This document shows, piece after piece, positions 6,045-6,601 of a DNA stretch of 6,601 nt. The stretch is from an uncultured Bacteroidales bacterium (lineage in GTDB: Bacteria; Bacteroidota; Bacteroidia; Bacteroidales; P3). The translations under genes and the position numbers were made by a program. The notes under the pieces are model-generated. The model was not told the DNA's origin. It was given only the letters and a program-made list of their open reading frames with translations, and made no database searches. Within the stretch, counting starts at the first letter, position 1, and every line of letters starts with the position of its first letter. The stretch spans positions 1 through 6,601 of the forward strand of contig CAMWSI010000048.1 in assembly GCA_947176875.1 (NCBI GenBank), written 5' to 3'.

Positions 6045-6601
6045 TTACTCAAACGTTATATTGAACTGAAACATTTTGGATGTCAGCCGCTCGATGCGGT
6101 CGGTATAAATATTGTCTTCCCGCTGCAACAAATCCAACATGCCGAAATACATCTTGAGCTCCACGGCGATCTTGTTGTTGAACGGCAAATAAAATTCCCA
6201 TCCCACGCCTACGTTGAGGCCGACATCGTGCTTGTGCAACTTCATCTCATACTCTTCATCCTCCACATCGCGCTGCCGCTTGGTCAGTGAGGCCAAATCG
6301 GCCGTATATTTGGCTCCGACCAATACGTACGGCCGGGAATTGACAAGCCGCTTGGCTTTCCACTTGAAATCCAGCGGCAATTCGACGAAAATGCTCTCGA
6401 TAATCTTTTTTTCCCGCACAAGAGACGGGTCGGACGGACGCTGATACGTGTAAATCAAATCACGCTGTCCCAACGAGAATGTCGGAATAAAACGCAAATC
6501 CAGATAACGCGCCAGACGCAGGTTCGTGATGACACCGACCGAAAAACCGGGATTCATCTTATGGTTGATGCCGAACAGACTGTCGCCCGGCAGCCCCAGG
6601 T
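6045..6601 (-). CDS. porT: PorT-type outer-membrane protein of the type IX secretion system, 5' partial
   Basis: The frame stays open to the right edge, so signal peptide and start lie outside; 184 C-terminal residues are visible, beginning LGLPGDSLFGINHK. The ATG at 6557 is an internal Met. The pattern is that of an eight-stranded outer-membrane beta-barrel: GFSVGVITNLRLARYLDLRF, ESIFVELPLDFKWKAKR, RPYVLVGAKYTADL, KHDVGLNVGVGWEFYLP, AVELKMYFGML, and a final strand ending MFQFNITFE with the terminal aromatic typical of barrel proteins. The order of these segments, especially the RPY-G and FYLP-F/N-K blocks, recalls PorT/SprT of Porphyromonas and Flavobacterium, needed for secretion of C-terminal-domain proteins across the outer membrane. 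The charged loop at about 106-121 (KRQRDVEDEEYEMKLH) is surface- or periplasm-facing. The alternative is a generic PorT-family barrel unrelated to secretion. It ends 9 bp before the FAD-protein gene. Confidence 0.78.
   Translation of the reverse strand, partial: LGLPGDSLFGINHKMNPGFSVGVITNLRLARYLDLRFIPTFSLGQRDLIYTYQRPSDPSLVREKKIIESIFVELPLDFKWKAKRLVNSRPYVLVGAKYTADLASLTKRQRDVEDEEYEMKLHKHDVGLNVGVGWEFYLPFNNKIAVELKMYFGMLDLLQREDNIYTDRIERLTSKMFQFNITFE

Larger units (their letters stand above)
1902..6601 (-). other. Putative operon porT - FAD oxidoreductase - unknown - rfbA - prenyl synthase
   Basis: All five genes run the same way with junctions of +9, -43, +39 and +1 bp. The junctions have no room for separate terminators and promoters, except possibly the 39-bp gap at 3757-3795, where I see neither a Bacteroidota-type TAnnTTTG box nor a hairpin. 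The promoter is therefore expected beyond the right edge, upstream of porT. Internal promoters within coding sequence cannot be excluded. Confidence 0.65.

Noticed and set aside
6048..6062. Near match to TAnnTTTG (TAACGTTTG on the minus strand) just before the FAD-protein gene
   Set aside because: The spacing inside the box is off by one and no upstream TTTG was found at the right distance; the position is the coding end of porT.
4818..6290. 490-codon open frame on the plus strand, antisense to the FAD-protein and porT genes
   Set aside because: It spans two well-supported minus-strand genes and their junction, has a His/Arg/Gln-rich composition typical of an antisense shadow in GC-rich coding DNA, and shows no recognisable motif.
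1..6601. Mobile element, CRISPR, defence or biosynthetic gene cluster signatures
   Set aside because: No transposase, integrase, direct-repeat array, tRNA-flanked insertion or toxin-antitoxin pair was seen; gene content and base composition look uniform across the window.

Overview
The window is almost entirely protein-coding, with no gap between genes longer than 39 bases. It reads as ordinary chromosomal DNA of a Bacteroidota bacterium. The strongest taxonomic evidence is the gene at the right edge, a PorT-type outer-membrane protein of the type IX secretion system, which is restricted to that phylum. Weak or absent Shine-Dalgarno sequences before the starts agree. The GC-rich third positions point away from Bacteroides proper and towards a GC-richer Bacteroidales lineage such as Rikenellaceae/Alistipes, but that is only a guess.

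Layout: (1) bases 1-1908, plus strand: an ABC-F ATPase that enters from the left edge just at its first Walker A motif. (2) Five minus-strand genes fill the rest, in transcription order from the right edge: porT (6601-6045, 5' end off the window), a COG2509-type FAD-dependent dehydrogenase (6035-4455), an unrecognised soluble protein (4497-3796), rfbA glucose-1-phosphate thymidylyltransferase (3756-2899), and a short-chain polyprenyl diphosphate synthase (2897-1902). Spacings of 9 bp, a 43-bp overlap, 39 bp and 1 bp make a single transcription unit likely. The ABC-F gene and the prenyl synthase gene converge and overlap by 7 bp at their stop codons.

How the genes may work together: the minus-strand set combines a cell-envelope secretion component (PorT), a nucleotide-sugar enzyme feeding dTDP-rhamnose and related sugars (RfbA), and a prenyl diphosphate synthase whose product feeds undecaprenyl phosphate and quinone synthesis. 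An envelope-biogenesis theme is plausible but inferred only from adjacency. The FAD protein and the small hypothetical have no established role here. I see no mobile element, CRISPR array, tRNA, rRNA, phage gene, convincing promoter or riboswitch, and no evidence of a new defence or biosynthetic system. The points most worth checking are the non-canonical first ABC signature in the ABC-F protein, the overlapping unknown gene, and the porT-rfbA-prenyl synthase association.
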